Shown here: positions 34,005-42,207 of the stretch, piece by piece
How the letters are laid out: each line of letters opens with the position of its first letter
How positions within the stretch are numbered: the stretch's first letter is position 1
Assembly (NCBI RefSeq): GCF_024128855.1
Contig: NZ_JAMYDV010000007.1
Location: forward strand, 62,001 to 126,000
Length of the DNA: 64,000 bases
Direction: 5' to 3'
DNA from: Rhodovulum tesquicola
GTDB taxonomy: Bacteria > Pseudomonadota > Alphaproteobacteria > Rhodobacterales > Rhodobacteraceae
Notes under the pieces: generated by a model
Told to the model about the DNA's origin: nothing
The model's input: only the letters and a program-made list of their open reading frames with translations
The model's database searches: none
Made by a program: the position numbers and the translations under genes

Positions 34005-34759
34005 TGCGGCTGCTGCTGGTCCTTCTCTGCCTCATGGCCGCGCTGCCCGCGCGGGCCGAACGGGTGGTCGCGGGTCTCAGCCAGACACAGGTCGCGATCA
34101 ATACCAGCTTTTCGGGATCCGAGATCCTGATCTTCGGCGCGGTGCGGCGCGAGGCGCCGCTGCCCGAGGGCGCGCTGCATGTCGTGGTCACCGTCGCCGG
34201 CCCCTCCGGCCCCGTCACCGTCCGGCGCAAGGCAAGGCGCTTCGGGATCTGGGTCAATACCGAGGCCGTGGTGATCGACGCGGCGCCCAGCTTTTACGCG
34301 GTGGCCAGCACCGTACCGCTTGCCCAGGCGCTGTCGCAGGATGAGGACATGCGCCACAAGGTCTCGATCCCCCGGGCGATCCGCGCCACAGGCACCGCCG
34401 CCCAGGCCGCCGATTCCGAGAATTTCATCGAGGCGCTGGTCCGCATCCGCAGCCGCGTCGGGCTTTACCAGGTGCTGCCGGGCGAGGTCGCATTGACCGA
34501 GGACACGCTGTTTCGCACCTCGATCGCGTTGCCCGCCAACCTGACCGAGGGCGATTACCGCACGCGCATCTTCCTGACACGGGACGGCGCGGTGATCGAC
34601 GCCTTCGAGACCGCGATCGCGGTGCGCAAGGTGGGGCTGGAACGCTGGACCTACATGCTGGCCCATGAACGACCCCTTGTCTACGGCCTGCTGTCGCTTG
34701 CCATCGCCGTCGCGGCAGGATGGGGCGCGTCGGCCGCCTTCCGGCTGATTCGGGGCTGA
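34004..34759 (+). CDS. Exported, membrane-anchored protein of the TIGR02186 type
   Basis: 251 residues: signal peptide (LLLVLLCLMAALPARA), an extracytoplasmic beta-rich domain (QTQVAINTSFSGSEILIFGA; RRKARRFGIWVNTEAV) and one C-terminal membrane helix (LLSLAIAVAAGWGASAAF). I recognise it as the alphaproteobacterial TIGR02186 family, which sits beside TSUP exporters. Function not established. Its end lies 2 bases from the end of the convergent helicase gene. Confidence 0.8.
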   Translation: MRLLLVLLCLMAALPARAERVVAGLSQTQVAINTSFSGSEILIFGAVRREAPLPEGALHVVVTVAGPSGPVTVRRKARRFGIWVNTEAVVIDAAPSFYAVASTVPLAQALSQDEDMRHKVSIPRAIRATGTAAQAADSENFIEALVRIRSRVGLYQVLPGEVALTEDTLFRTSIALPANLTEGDYRTRIFLTRDGAVIDAFETAIAVRKVGLERWTYMLAHERPLVYGLLSLAIAVAAGWGASAAFRLIRG

Positions 34760-34761
34760 CG

Positions 34762-36294
34762 CTAGTCCGCCTCGATCCCGGAGGACAGGGTCAGTGGCGC
34801 CGCCACCGTCCCCAGATCGTCGGTCGCCAGCGGCCGGGCGGGTCGGGCAAGGCGATAGCGCGTGACCCAGATCAGCCGCGTCTCGGCGCGGGTGATCGCG
34901 ACATAGGCCAGCCGTTTCCACAGGGGCTGGCCCGCCTCGCTGCGCCCCGCCCGCGCGGCGGCGTAAAGGTCGGGGCCAAAGACCTGCACCGTGTCCCACT
35001 GGGAGCCCTGCGCCTTGTGGATCGTCACCGCCGCCCCGTGCAGGAAGGCCGCGCCCATGTTCGCCGCATAGGGGATGAAGGGTTCCTCCTCCTCGGGCAG
35101 TTCGATCTTGACGATCGAGGCGGCCGAGATCTGCGGCTCCTCGGCCCCGATCACATGCAGCCGCGAAAAGCCGGGCTTGCGGCCCGGGCCCAGATAGATC
35201 ACCTGCGCTCCCTTGATCAGCCCCCGCGCCTCGAGGTCGAGCCGCTTCTTGCGGTGCTTGAGCGGCAGTTCGATCCCGTCGCAGATCAGCGGCTCGCCCG
35301 GCAACAGCGCATCGGCGGGCGCGCCATGGGCCTGGCGGAAGGCATGGATCAGCCGGATCCGCGTCGCGTTGCGCCAGACCAGCACGGGCGAGCGCGCCAT
35401 CAGGTCGGCATCGACCCGCGGGGCGACCACGACGCGCGAGTCGCGCGCCGCGGCGCGTTCAACCATCCGCTCGAACGCCTCGAAGTCCAGCGAGGGATCG
35501 GACAGCGCATGGGCCAGATCGAGGATCGGGTTGTCGTCCTGCTGCCGGTGGACCCGGTGCAGTTCCAGCTTCTGGTGCACGGGCAGCGCGTCGAAGACCA
35601 TCTGGCCCGACTGGTTGACCGGGGCCAGCTGCGCAGGATCGCCAAAGAGGACCAGCGCGGGAAACAGCTCCTTCAGATCGTCGAACTGGCGTTCGTCCAG
35701 CATCGAGGCCTCGTCGACGAAGCCGATATCCAGCGGCTCCTCGCGCCGCTTCCAGCCGCGTATGAAGTCGCTGCCGCGAAGCCCCGCAGTCGCCAGCGCG
35801 CCGGGAACCGATTTGACGCTTTGATAGAACGCGAAGGCACGGTCCAGCGCGGCATCGGTCAACCCCTCGACCGCGGGCCGCTCGCCCTCGCCGGACAGCC
35901 ATTGGGCGATCTTCTCGTATTCGGGGTCATAGACCGGCGTATAGATGATCCGGTGAATGGTCGTGGCGGGGACGCCACGGGTGCGCAGCACGCTTGCCGC
36001 CTTGTTGGTCGGAGCAAGGATCGCAAGCGTCCGGCGGTCGCGTCGCCGCCGTCCCTCGTAATCCCCCGAGACGATCTCCACCCCGGCTTCCGCCAGCGCC
36101 GCGACAAGGCGCGCCAGCAGCATCGTCTTGCCCGATCCCGCCTTGCCGGTGACCGCCAGAAGCGCCGCTTGATCCTCGACCCGCGGGCTCAGCGCCCCGG
36201 CGTCGATATCCACGCCCATGCCGCGCAGCATCACGGCCACGCGGTCATGGGCCTCGGCCTGGTCTTCGGAAAAGGTAAGGGAGGCAAGGGTCAT
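34762..36294 (-). CDS. RecD-like superfamily 1 DNA helicase
   Basis: 510-residue SF1 helicase. Walker A VTGKAGSGKTMLL (about residues 48-60), motif Ia APTNKAASVLRTRG, Walker B/II FVDEASMLDE, motif III LFGDPAQLAPV, and C-terminal motifs TIHKAQGSQWDTV and AYVAITRAETRLIWV of the UvrD_C_2 type. It lacks the N-terminal extension of RecD2, so it is a short stand-alone RecD-like helicase probably acting in repair or recombination. Transcribed in the same direction as luxI, 41 bases downstream of it. Confidence 0.9.
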   Translation of the reverse strand: MTLASLTFSEDQAEAHDRVAVMLRGMGVDIDAGALSPRVEDQAALLAVTGKAGSGKTMLLARLVAALAEAGVEIVSGDYEGRRRRDRRTLAILAPTNKAASVLRTRGVPATTIHRIIYTPVYDPEYEKIAQWLSGEGERPAVEGLTDAALDRAFAFYQSVKSVPGALATAGLRGSDFIRGWKRREEPLDIGFVDEASMLDERQFDDLKELFPALVLFGDPAQLAPVNQSGQMVFDALPVHQKLELHRVHRQQDDNPILDLAHALSDPSLDFEAFERMVERAAARDSRVVVAPRVDADLMARSPVLVWRNATRIRLIHAFRQAHGAPADALLPGEPLICDGIELPLKHRKKRLDLEARGLIKGAQVIYLGPGRKPGFSRLHVIGAEEPQISAASIVKIELPEEEEPFIPYAANMGAAFLHGAAVTIHKAQGSQWDTVQVFGPDLYAAARAGRSEAGQPLWKRLAYVAITRAETRLIWVTRYRLARPARPLATDDLGTVAAPLTLSSGIEAD

Positions 36295-36335
36295 GGGCGG
36301 AGCCTACAGGCGCCGCCCGCGGGGTGCCAGCGCGA

Positions 36336-36980
36336 TCAGGCCGCCTCGAGGATCCGCTTTTTTGTCGGCGGGATGGCCGAAAAGGACTGCCGGAACCAGT
36401 CGAGCGAGGTCTCGCGTTCGATCCCCAGCCGATTCAGCGTGCGCGGCCAGAACGCATCGTCCCAACCCCACAGCCCGACCGCAAGCACGTCCGTCCCCTC
36501 GCCGACCTGGCCGATCACTTCGGGCGCCATGCCGAGCATCCGGTAGATGCGGATCATGCGCGCGTCGAACACGCCGACGAAATGCTCGACCGCGAAATTG
36601 GCCATGATCTCGGCCCCGCCCAGCGCCAGTGCGGCCGACACCTCGCGCCCCGCATCGGGCGCTAGGCAAAAGCGCGTGCATTCCCAGATCAGCGGGCTTT
36701 CGATGCGGACGCCCGCGGTCACATGCAGGAAATGCTCGTTCACCATGGTCCGGCCGGTGGTGGGCAGGAAGCGCATGGATCCGCCATGCCGCCCGTCGGG
36801 CTGTTCCCAGATGACATAAAGCGGGTTGAGCACGTCGTACTGGTCGTGCTCCTCGCCCTTCTCGTCCACCGAGACGTCCCAACCCAGACGTTCGTGGAAC
36901 TGGATCGCCCGGTCGCGGAACATCGTGTCACGCAGAAGGGGATGCTTGTGCAGGTCGACGCCGTAGATATAACGCAGCAT
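36336..36980 (-). CDS. luxI: Acyl-homoserine-lactone synthase (LuxI family)
   Basis: 214-residue autoinducer synthase making an N-acyl-homoserine lactone from SAM and acyl-ACP (or acyl-CoA). The invariant LuxI residues are in place: Arg24, Phe28 and Trp34 in RDRAIQFHERLGWDV, Asp46 and Asp49 in HDQYD, Arg70 in GGSMRFLPTTG, and Glu in LIWECTRFCL. ATG 36980 fits the conserved N-terminal length; AAAGGG lies 9 bases upstream. The luxR gene is 130 bases upstream on the same strand. Acyl chain length cannot be predicted. Confidence 0.95.
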   Translation of the reverse strand: MLRYIYGVDLHKHPLLRDTMFRDRAIQFHERLGWDVSVDEKGEEHDQYDVLNPLYVIWEQPDGRHGGSMRFLPTTGRTMVNEHFLHVTAGVRIESPLIWECTRFCLAPDAGREVSAALALGGAEIMANFAVEHFVGVFDARMIRIYRMLGMAPEVIGQVGEGTDVLAVGLWGWDDAFWPRTLNRLGIERETSLDWFRQSFSAIPPTKKRILEAA

Positions 36981-37110
36981 GTTGAGTAGCCCTTTGCCAG
37001 CCGATGACAGGGCAGAAGCTACGAAGGGGACGGTTACCAACGGCCTAAACCATCGCACGCGCTGGAACAAAACGTGAAAAAGTTGCAGATTGTTGCCCTG
37101 ACCGTTGCAA

Positions 37111-37824
37111 TCAGAGCACGATCAGCCCCGCATTGAGCGCCCGGGCCACGGCATGGGTGGTGTTGAGCGCGCCCAGCTTGTGCCGCGCGGCCTCGATATA
37201 GACCCGCAGCGTATGTTCCGAAATGTCGAGTTGATCGGCCGCCTGCGCCCTGCTCAGCCCCTTGGCCAGAAGCGTGAGAGCGCTGGTTTCCCGCGGCGAA
37301 AGTGTCGTCGACGGTGCAAGGTCGCGCTTGCCCTCGAATTCCAGGGCCTTCTTGTTGAAGTCATGCGCAATGATGATGAGATCGCGCATGTTCCCCTGAA
37401 CGAAGCGCGCCCATTCCACGTCGCTGCAACTGTGGTTGGCCGTGAAGACCGCGAACTGGCCGTTGGGCCCGCGAATCGGAATGCTGAACCCCTGATTGCC
37501 GACCCCGTGCGCCAGAGCGTCGGCCAGAAGTTCCCGGGCCACGCGCCCGGACCAGTCGAGTTGCTTCCAATCGACCGGATGAAAGCGGTGAAGGCAGCCC
37601 TGAACGACGGGGTCCACCCTCACATAGCCGCGCTCCAGGTAGCGGTCGACCCATTCGGTGCTGTAGGTGCCAGCCCCGTACTGCTCTCCGACGCTGCTGA
37701 CCCAGTGATAGACCACATGGGTTATGGCGAAATGGTCCCGAAGATCCTCGGTGGATTGCTGCAGATGCTCAAGCGTCGTTGCCTGTTGCAAGCGATCGAG
37801 GAACGATTCTAAGACGTCTTTCAT
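37111..37824 (-). CDS. luxR: LuxR-family autoinducer-binding regulator
   Basis: 237 residues. N-terminal autoinducer-binding domain with the hallmark Trp, Tyr, Asp-Pro and Trp residues in EWVDRYLERGYVRVDP and HPVDWKQL (about residues 58-88), and a C-terminal GerE helix-turn-helix LSPRETSALTLLAKGLSRAQ with DQLDISEHTLRVYI (about 172-212). Partner of the downstream luxI. Its start lies inside the 3' end of a small upstream ORF and has a weak ribosome site, suggesting translational coupling. Confidence 0.95.
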   Translation of the reverse strand: MKDVLESFLDRLQQATTLEHLQQSTEDLRDHFAITHVVYHWVSSVGEQYGAGTYSTEWVDRYLERGYVRVDPVVQGCLHRFHPVDWKQLDWSGRVARELLADALAHGVGNQGFSIPIRGPNGQFAVFTANHSCSDVEWARFVQGNMRDLIIIAHDFNKKALEFEGKRDLAPSTTLSPRETSALTLLAKGLSRAQAADQLDISEHTLRVYIEAARHKLGALNTTHAVARALNAGLIVL

Positions 37825-38026
37825 CGCCAGATCTTACACCCAACGGCACCCTGCAGGCCCCGCTTCCCCCGACTTCCGCCCGCATGGGCTGAGCTTCCAG
37901 CGAAGAAATCTCGACCGCTGCCAGCGCCTGGCAGGTCGCAAGCTCCTCCGACAGAGCGGCCAACCCGTTCTTCCGGGCATAGTTCCTCAGATCCCCAAGA
38001 ATGTCGATCAGCCACTCATGTTTCAT
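37769..38026 (-). CDS. Small protein upstream of luxR
   Basis: 85-residue ORF beginning MKHEWLIDILGDLRNYARKN then GLAALSEELATCQALAAVEI. GGGGAAG precedes ATG 38026. I recall similar short proteins beside luxR genes in other Rhodobacterales (N-terminal KHEW...D.L.DL...A.KNGL), but cannot check this. The last ~25 residues look less constrained and the frame runs 56 bases into luxR. A CtrA-type box lies 20 bases upstream. Function unknown; the conserved-looking helical N-terminus suggests a protein partner. Confidence 0.6.
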   Translation of the reverse strand: MKHEWLIDILGDLRNYARKNGLAALSEELATCQALAAVEISSLEAQPMRAEVGGSGACRVPLGVRSGDERRLRIVPRSLATGNDA

Positions 38027-38045
38027 GGTTTTCTTCCCCAAGTGG

Positions 38046-38061
38046 TTAATGAACCGTTAAC
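38046..38061. promoter_or_regulatory. Full CtrA-type binding site upstream of the luxR operon
   Basis: TTAATGAACCGTTAAC is an exact TTAA-N7-TTAAC match in an AT-rich stretch; a further GTTAAC lies at 38077-38082. It is 20 bases upstream of the small-ORF start and about 220 bases upstream of luxR. This is very close to the ATG for a classical activating position, so repression, or service of a promoter further down, is as likely. Confidence 0.6.
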
Positions 38062-38199
38062 ACAAGGATAGCACGAGTTAACTTTCCACGATATTCGCGG
38101 TTTTTTTCTCCCCATAAGTAGCGAGGGGGCGCAGGGCAAGCCTTTGGTTTCGCTTGCAGCGGCCTCGTCAGCCGCCGGATGCACACCAGCAACGGCCCT

Positions 38200-38226
38200 G
38201 CCCGGGCCGGCAAGACCGGTCCGGGC
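38200..38226 (-). terminator. Hairpin downstream of ccr
   Basis: GCCCGG...CCGGGC with inner CCGG/CCGG pairing around a 5-base loop, about 40-65 bases past the ccr stop on the minus strand. No T-tract follows, so it is only a terminator candidate. The rest of 38062-38199 holds the AT-rich luxR upstream region and nothing else recognisable. Confidence 0.35.
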
Positions 38227-38266
38227 CGAGTCGGTTTGTCCGAACGCGTTTACGTTCCGGTGTGCC

Positions 38267-39559
38267 TCAGGCGCTCTTGCCGGCCTCCAGCACGTCCTCG
38301 AAGGTCCGCAGACCGGTCCGCGGCGCCTGCACCAGCACCGCCATGTTGCCGGGCTTGTGCTCGTTGCGATACATCTTCATGTGCGCGGCCGGGATCTCGG
38401 CCCAGGGGAAGACCTCGGACATGCAGGGGTCAAGCCGACGCTGGCACATCAGCCGGTTCGCCGCCGCGGCCTGTTTCAGGTGGGCAAAGTGGCTGCCCTG
38501 GATGCGCTTCTGATGCATCCAGACATAGCGCGCGTCCATCGTCAGGTTGAACCCGGTGGTGCCTGCACAGATCACCACCATGCCGCCCCGCTTGACCACG
38601 AAGGTCGAGATCGGGAAGGTCGACTCGCCCGGGTGCTCGAACACCATGTCGACATTCACGCCCTTGCCGGTGATGTCCCAGATCGCCTTGCCGAACTTGC
38701 GCGCCTCGGAGAACCACTCCTTGTATTCCGGCGTGTTCACCTTGGGCAGTTGCCCCCAGCACTTGAAGTCCTTGCGGTTGATCACGCCCTTGGCGCCGAG
38801 ATTCATCACGAAGTCGCGCTTCGACTCCTCCGAGATCACGGCGATGGCGTTTGCGCCCGCGGTGTTGATCAGCTGGATCGCATAGGAGCCCAGCCCGCCC
38901 GAGGCCCCCCAGACCAGCACGTTCTGACCCGGCTTCAGTTCATGCGGGTGGTGGCCGAACAGCATCCGATAGGCAGTGGCCAGCGTCAGCGTGTAACAGG
39001 CCGACTCCTCCCAGGTCAGGTGCCTGGGCCGGGGCAGCAATTGCTGCGCCTGCACGCGGGTGAACTGGCTGAACGACCCGTCCGGGGTTTCATAGCCCCA
39101 GATCCGCTGGGTCGGCGAGAACATCGGATCGCCGCCATTGCACTCCTCGTCGTCGCCGTCATCCTGGTTGCAGTGGATCACGACCTCGTCGCCCACCTTC
39201 CAGTTCTTCACCTTGTCGCCCACCGCCCAGACGATGCCCGAGGCATCCGAACCGGCGATGTGATAGGGCGCACCGTGACCGTCGAAGGGCGAGATCGGAA
39301 CGCCGAGGCCCGCCCAGATCCCGTTGTAGTTCACGCCCGCGGCCATCACGAGCACCAGCACCTCGTGGCTGTCGATCGCGGGCGTCTCCACCACCTCGAC
39401 CTGGAACGACTTGTCGGGCTCGCCATGGCGCTCGCGCCGGATCGCCCAGGCATACATCTTCGGCGGAACGTATCCGAGCGGCGGCATCTCGCCGATCTCG
39501 TAAAGCTCTTTCTCGGGCGCCTCGTAGGGCGTGATCGACGGGTTCGTGTCCAGAGCCAT
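38267..39559 (-). CDS. ccr: Crotonyl-CoA carboxylase/reductase
   Basis: 430-residue NADPH-dependent MDR-fold enzyme that reductively carboxylates crotonyl-CoA to ethylmalonyl-CoA, the defining step of the ethylmalonyl-CoA pathway of acetate assimilation. Seen: N-terminal KELYEIGEMPPLGYVP, AGVNYNGIWAGLG, GSDASGIVWAVGDKVKNW, the acidic insertion NQDDGDDEECNGGDP, the cofactor loop VLVWGASGGLGSYAIQL, and the CO2-pocket region FEHPGESTFPIS. ATG 39559 follows AAGGAGG. Divergent from ecm across 232 bases. Confidence 0.97.
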   Translation of the reverse strand: MALDTNPSITPYEAPEKELYEIGEMPPLGYVPPKMYAWAIRRERHGEPDKSFQVEVVETPAIDSHEVLVLVMAAGVNYNGIWAGLGVPISPFDGHGAPYHIAGSDASGIVWAVGDKVKNWKVGDEVVIHCNQDDGDDEECNGGDPMFSPTQRIWGYETPDGSFSQFTRVQAQQLLPRPRHLTWEESACYTLTLATAYRMLFGHHPHELKPGQNVLVWGASGGLGSYAIQLINTAGANAIAVISEESKRDFVMNLGAKGVINRKDFKCWGQLPKVNTPEYKEWFSEARKFGKAIWDITGKGVNVDMVFEHPGESTFPISTFVVKRGGMVVICAGTTGFNLTMDARYVWMHQKRIQGSHFAHLKQAAAANRLMCQRRLDPCMSEVFPWAEIPAAHMKMYRNEHKPGNMAVLVQAPRTGLRTFEDVLEAGKSA

Positions 39560-39622
39560 CGGGGCCTCCTTGATCGGTGAAAGGTTCTCGCCGCGCCGCA
39601 GAATCGCCGCGGACTGTCTGGT

Positions 39623-39651
39623 CTGATAGAAAGCGTCACGCAACATTGCAA
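39623..39651 (-). promoter_or_regulatory. Candidate sigma-70 promoter for ccr
   Basis: On the minus strand TTGCAA (39651-39646), 17 bases, TATCAG (39628-39623); predicted start about 55 bases before the ccr ATG. Confidence 0.45.
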
Positions 39652-39717
39652 CGAAAATCCGGGCGGTATCGGTAATTTTATGTCGTCGCCGCGAGCGGCT
39701 TGCCGCGACGCAGCGAA

Positions 39718-39746
39718 TTGACATCGCCAGATCCTTACCCTTATCT
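39718..39746 (+). promoter_or_regulatory. Sigma-70-type promoter for ecm
   Basis: Perfect TTGACA (39718-39723), 17-base spacer, TTATCT (39741-39746); predicted start near 39753, about 40 bases before the ecm ATG. Confidence 0.65.
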
Positions 39747-39791
39747 CGGCGGAAGCGAAATTTTCTTGCCAACCTGACTCCGAGGCGCGCC

Positions 39792-41759
39792 ATGACCGAG
39801 ACGATGAAAGACCGCCCCTGGCTGTTCCGCACCTATGCGGGCCACTCCACCGCCAAGGCATCGAACGCGCTTTACCGCAGCAACCTCGCCAAGGGCCAGA
39901 CCGGTCTTTCGGTCGCCTTCGACCTGCCCACCCAGACCGGCTATGACAGCGATCACGAGCTTTCCCGCGGCGAGGTCGGCAAGGTCGGCGTGCCGGTGGC
40001 ACATCTGGGCGACATGCGCACGCTGTTCGACGGCATCCCGCTGGAACAGATGAACACCTCGATGACGATCAACGCGCCCGCGCCCTGGCTGCTCGCGCTT
40101 TACATCGCGGTGGCCGAGGAACAGGGCGCCGACATCTCGAAACTGCAGGGCACCGTCCAGAACGACATCATCAAGGAATACCTTTCGCGTGGCACCTATA
40201 TCTGCCCGCCGAAGCCGTCGCTGCGGATGATCACCGATGTCGCGGCCTATACCCGCGAGCACCTGCCCAAATGGAACCCGATGAACGTGTGTTCCTATCA
40301 CCTGCAAGAGGCGGGCGCGACGCCGGAACAGGAACTGGCCTTCGCGCTGGCCACCGCGACCGCGGTGCTGGACGATCTTCGGACCAAGGTCGCGCCAGAG
40401 CATTTCCCCGACATGGTGGGCCGCATCTCGTTCTTCGTGAATGCCGGCATCCGCTTCGTCACCGAGATGTGCAAGATGCGCGCCTTCGTCGAACTCTGGG
40501 ACGAGATCTGCCGCGACCGCTACGGCGTCGAGGACGAGAAATACCGTCGCTTCCGCTATGGCGTGCAGGTCAACAGCCTCGGGCTGACCGAACAGCAGCC
40601 GGAAAACAACGTCTATCGCATCCTGATCGAGGCGCTGGCGGTCACCCTGTCGAAAAAGGCCCGTGCCCGCGCCGTGCAACTGCCCGCCTGGAACGAGGCG
40701 CTGGGCCTGCCGCGGCCCTGGGACCAGCAATGGTCGCTCAGGATGCAGCAGATCCTGGCCTATGAAACCGACCTTCTGGAATACGAGGACCTGTTCGACG
40801 GCAACCCCGCGGTGAGCGCGCGGGTCGAGGATCTCAAGGCCAATGCGCGCGCGGAACTGGCCCAGATCGACGCGCTGGGCGGCGCGGTGGCGGCCATCGA
40901 CTACATGAAGTCGCGCCTTGTCGACAGCAATTCCGACCGCATCGCCCGGGTCGAGACCGGCGAGACGGTCGTGATCGGGGTCAACCGCTGGACCCAGGGC
41001 GAACCCTCGCCGCTGACCGCGGGCGAGGACGCGATCATGGTGGTCGATCCGGCGGTCGAGGCCGACCAGATCGCGCGCCTGAACGCCTGGCGGGCCGAGC
41101 GTGACGCGGATGCCGTTGCCCATGCGCTCAAGGCGCTGCGCGAGGCCGCGTCGACGGGCGCCAACATCATGCCGCCCTCGATCGCGGCGGCGAAGGCGGG
41201 GGTGACCACCGGCGAATGGGGCGACGTGATGCGCAGCGTCTTCGGCCAGTATCGCGGCCCGACGGGTGTTTCCAAGAACCCCTCGAACCGCACCGAAGGT
41301 CTTGATGACATCCGCGCCGCGGTGGACGCGGTGGCCGCCCGGCTGGGGCGGCGGCCGAAATTCCTGGTCGGCAAGCCCGGCCTCGACGGCCATTCGAACG
41401 GCGCCGAACAGATCGCAGCCCGCGCCCGCGATTGCGGCATGGACATCCATTACGAGGGCATCCGCCTGACCCCGGCCGAGATCGTCGCCGCCGCCCGCGA
41501 GGGTAATGTGGATATCGTCGGCCTCTCGATCCTGTCGGGCAGCCATATCCCGCTGGTGGATAGCCTGATGAAGCTGATGCGCGAAAACGACCTGACGCAT
41601 ATCCCGGTCGTCGTCGGCGGCATCATCCCCGAGGACGACGCCCGCCGCCTGCGAGCGATGGGCGTGGCCAAGGTCTACACGCCGAAGGATTTCGAACTGA
41701 ACCGCATCATGTTCGACATTGTCGGCCTGATCGGCCCCGAGCCCGTCGCGGCGGAATAG
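39792..41759 (+). CDS. ecm: Ethylmalonyl-CoA mutase (coenzyme B12-dependent)
   Basis: 655-residue mutase converting (2R)-ethylmalonyl-CoA to methylsuccinyl-CoA. N-terminal acyl-CoA mutase barrel begins LFRTYAGHSTAKASNALYRS with GLSVAFDLPTQTGYDSD; C-terminal B12 domain (about residues 520-655) carries GLDGHSNGAEQIAARARDCG, containing DxHxxG, then SGSHIPLV and VVVGGIIPEDDA. Its place divergent from ccr and the one-polypeptide architecture (residue length shorter than MCM large subunits) support Ecm over methylmalonyl-CoA mutase. Confidence 0.94.
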   Translation: MTETMKDRPWLFRTYAGHSTAKASNALYRSNLAKGQTGLSVAFDLPTQTGYDSDHELSRGEVGKVGVPVAHLGDMRTLFDGIPLEQMNTSMTINAPAPWLLALYIAVAEEQGADISKLQGTVQNDIIKEYLSRGTYICPPKPSLRMITDVAAYTREHLPKWNPMNVCSYHLQEAGATPEQELAFALATATAVLDDLRTKVAPEHFPDMVGRISFFVNAGIRFVTEMCKMRAFVELWDEICRDRYGVEDEKYRRFRYGVQVNSLGLTEQQPENNVYRILIEALAVTLSKKARARAVQLPAWNEALGLPRPWDQQWSLRMQQILAYETDLLEYEDLFDGNPAVSARVEDLKANARAELAQIDALGGAVAAIDYMKSRLVDSNSDRIARVETGETVVIGVNRWTQGEPSPLTAGEDAIMVVDPAVEADQIARLNAWRAERDADAVAHALKALREAASTGANIMPPSIAAAKAGVTTGEWGDVMRSVFGQYRGPTGVSKNPSNRTEGLDDIRAAVDAVAARLGRRPKFLVGKPGLDGHSNGAEQIAARARDCGMDIHYEGIRLTPAEIVAAAREGNVDIVGLSILSGSHIPLVDSLMKLMRENDLTHIPVVVGGIIPEDDARRLRAMGVAKVYTPKDFELNRIMFDIVGLIGPEPVAAE

Positions 41760-41766
41760 CCCCGGC

Positions 41767-41788
41767 CCGCGGCCCGGAACGGCCGCGG
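41767..41788. terminator. Hairpin between convergent ecm and HPF-like genes
   Basis: CCGCGGCC (41767-41774) and GGCCGCGG (41781-41788) form a perfect 8-bp stem with a 6-base loop, placed symmetrically between the two gene ends. No T-tract; possible bidirectional terminator. Confidence 0.45.
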
Positions 41789-41803
41789 AGCGGGGCGTCG
41801 GGC

Positions 41804-42121
41804 TCAGCGTCGCGGGTCGAGCTTGCCGAACTCGCTTTCGAGATGCGCCCGCATCTTGCGCGCGCCGCCGCGCAGGGCGGCCTCGACATTGGCGTCACTA
41901 TGGGTGACCGTGTGCGGCCGCAACCCCTCGGGGCGCGCCTCGATGGTGCAGCGGATGTCGTCGGGACCGCCCTTGGCGCCGTTGGTATCGACCAGATGCA
42001 CCTCGACCCGCGTCAAGCGGCCCGTCAGATGCCCCAGACCGGACGTCACCATCTGTTCGGCCACCTCGGCCAACCGCTCGTCGCCATGGATGTTGGAATC
42101 GGTGTTCAGTTGGAACTGCAT
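41804..42121 (-). CDS. HPF/RaiA-like ribosome-associated protein
   Basis: 105-residue protein with the beta-alpha-beta-beta-beta-alpha pattern of hibernation factors: MQFQLNTDSNIHGDERLAEV, GRLTRVEVHLVDTNGAKGGP, DDIRCTIEARPEG, then a helix (ANVEAALRGGARKMRAHLES). This resembles the RaiA/HPF family that binds the ribosome in stationary phase, but it lacks the C-terminal dimerisation domain of long HPF. Assignment is moderate. Confidence 0.7.
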   Translation of the reverse strand: MQFQLNTDSNIHGDERLAEVAEQMVTSGLGHLTGRLTRVEVHLVDTNGAKGGPDDIRCTIEARPEGLRPHTVTHSDANVEAALRGGARKMRAHLESEFGKLDPRR

Positions 42122-42207
42122 GTCGTCTGGCCTCCTTCAGCTGAGCCTCTCTTGTCACCTAGGCATGCCCAGGCCGGATCGCCAGCCCCCCACACGGCTG
42201 CGACCGC

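Noticed and set aside
32048-34759. Long plus frame that appears to fuse permease and TSUP regions with the TIGR02186-type protein
   Set aside because: Only its last 251 codons are the true frame; earlier parts are out of frame with well-conserved transporter genes.
37032-37051. GGTT-N12-AACC palindrome upstream of luxI as a lux box
   Set aside because: Only the outer four pairs and the centre match; too weak to separate from chance without knowing the LuxR consensus.
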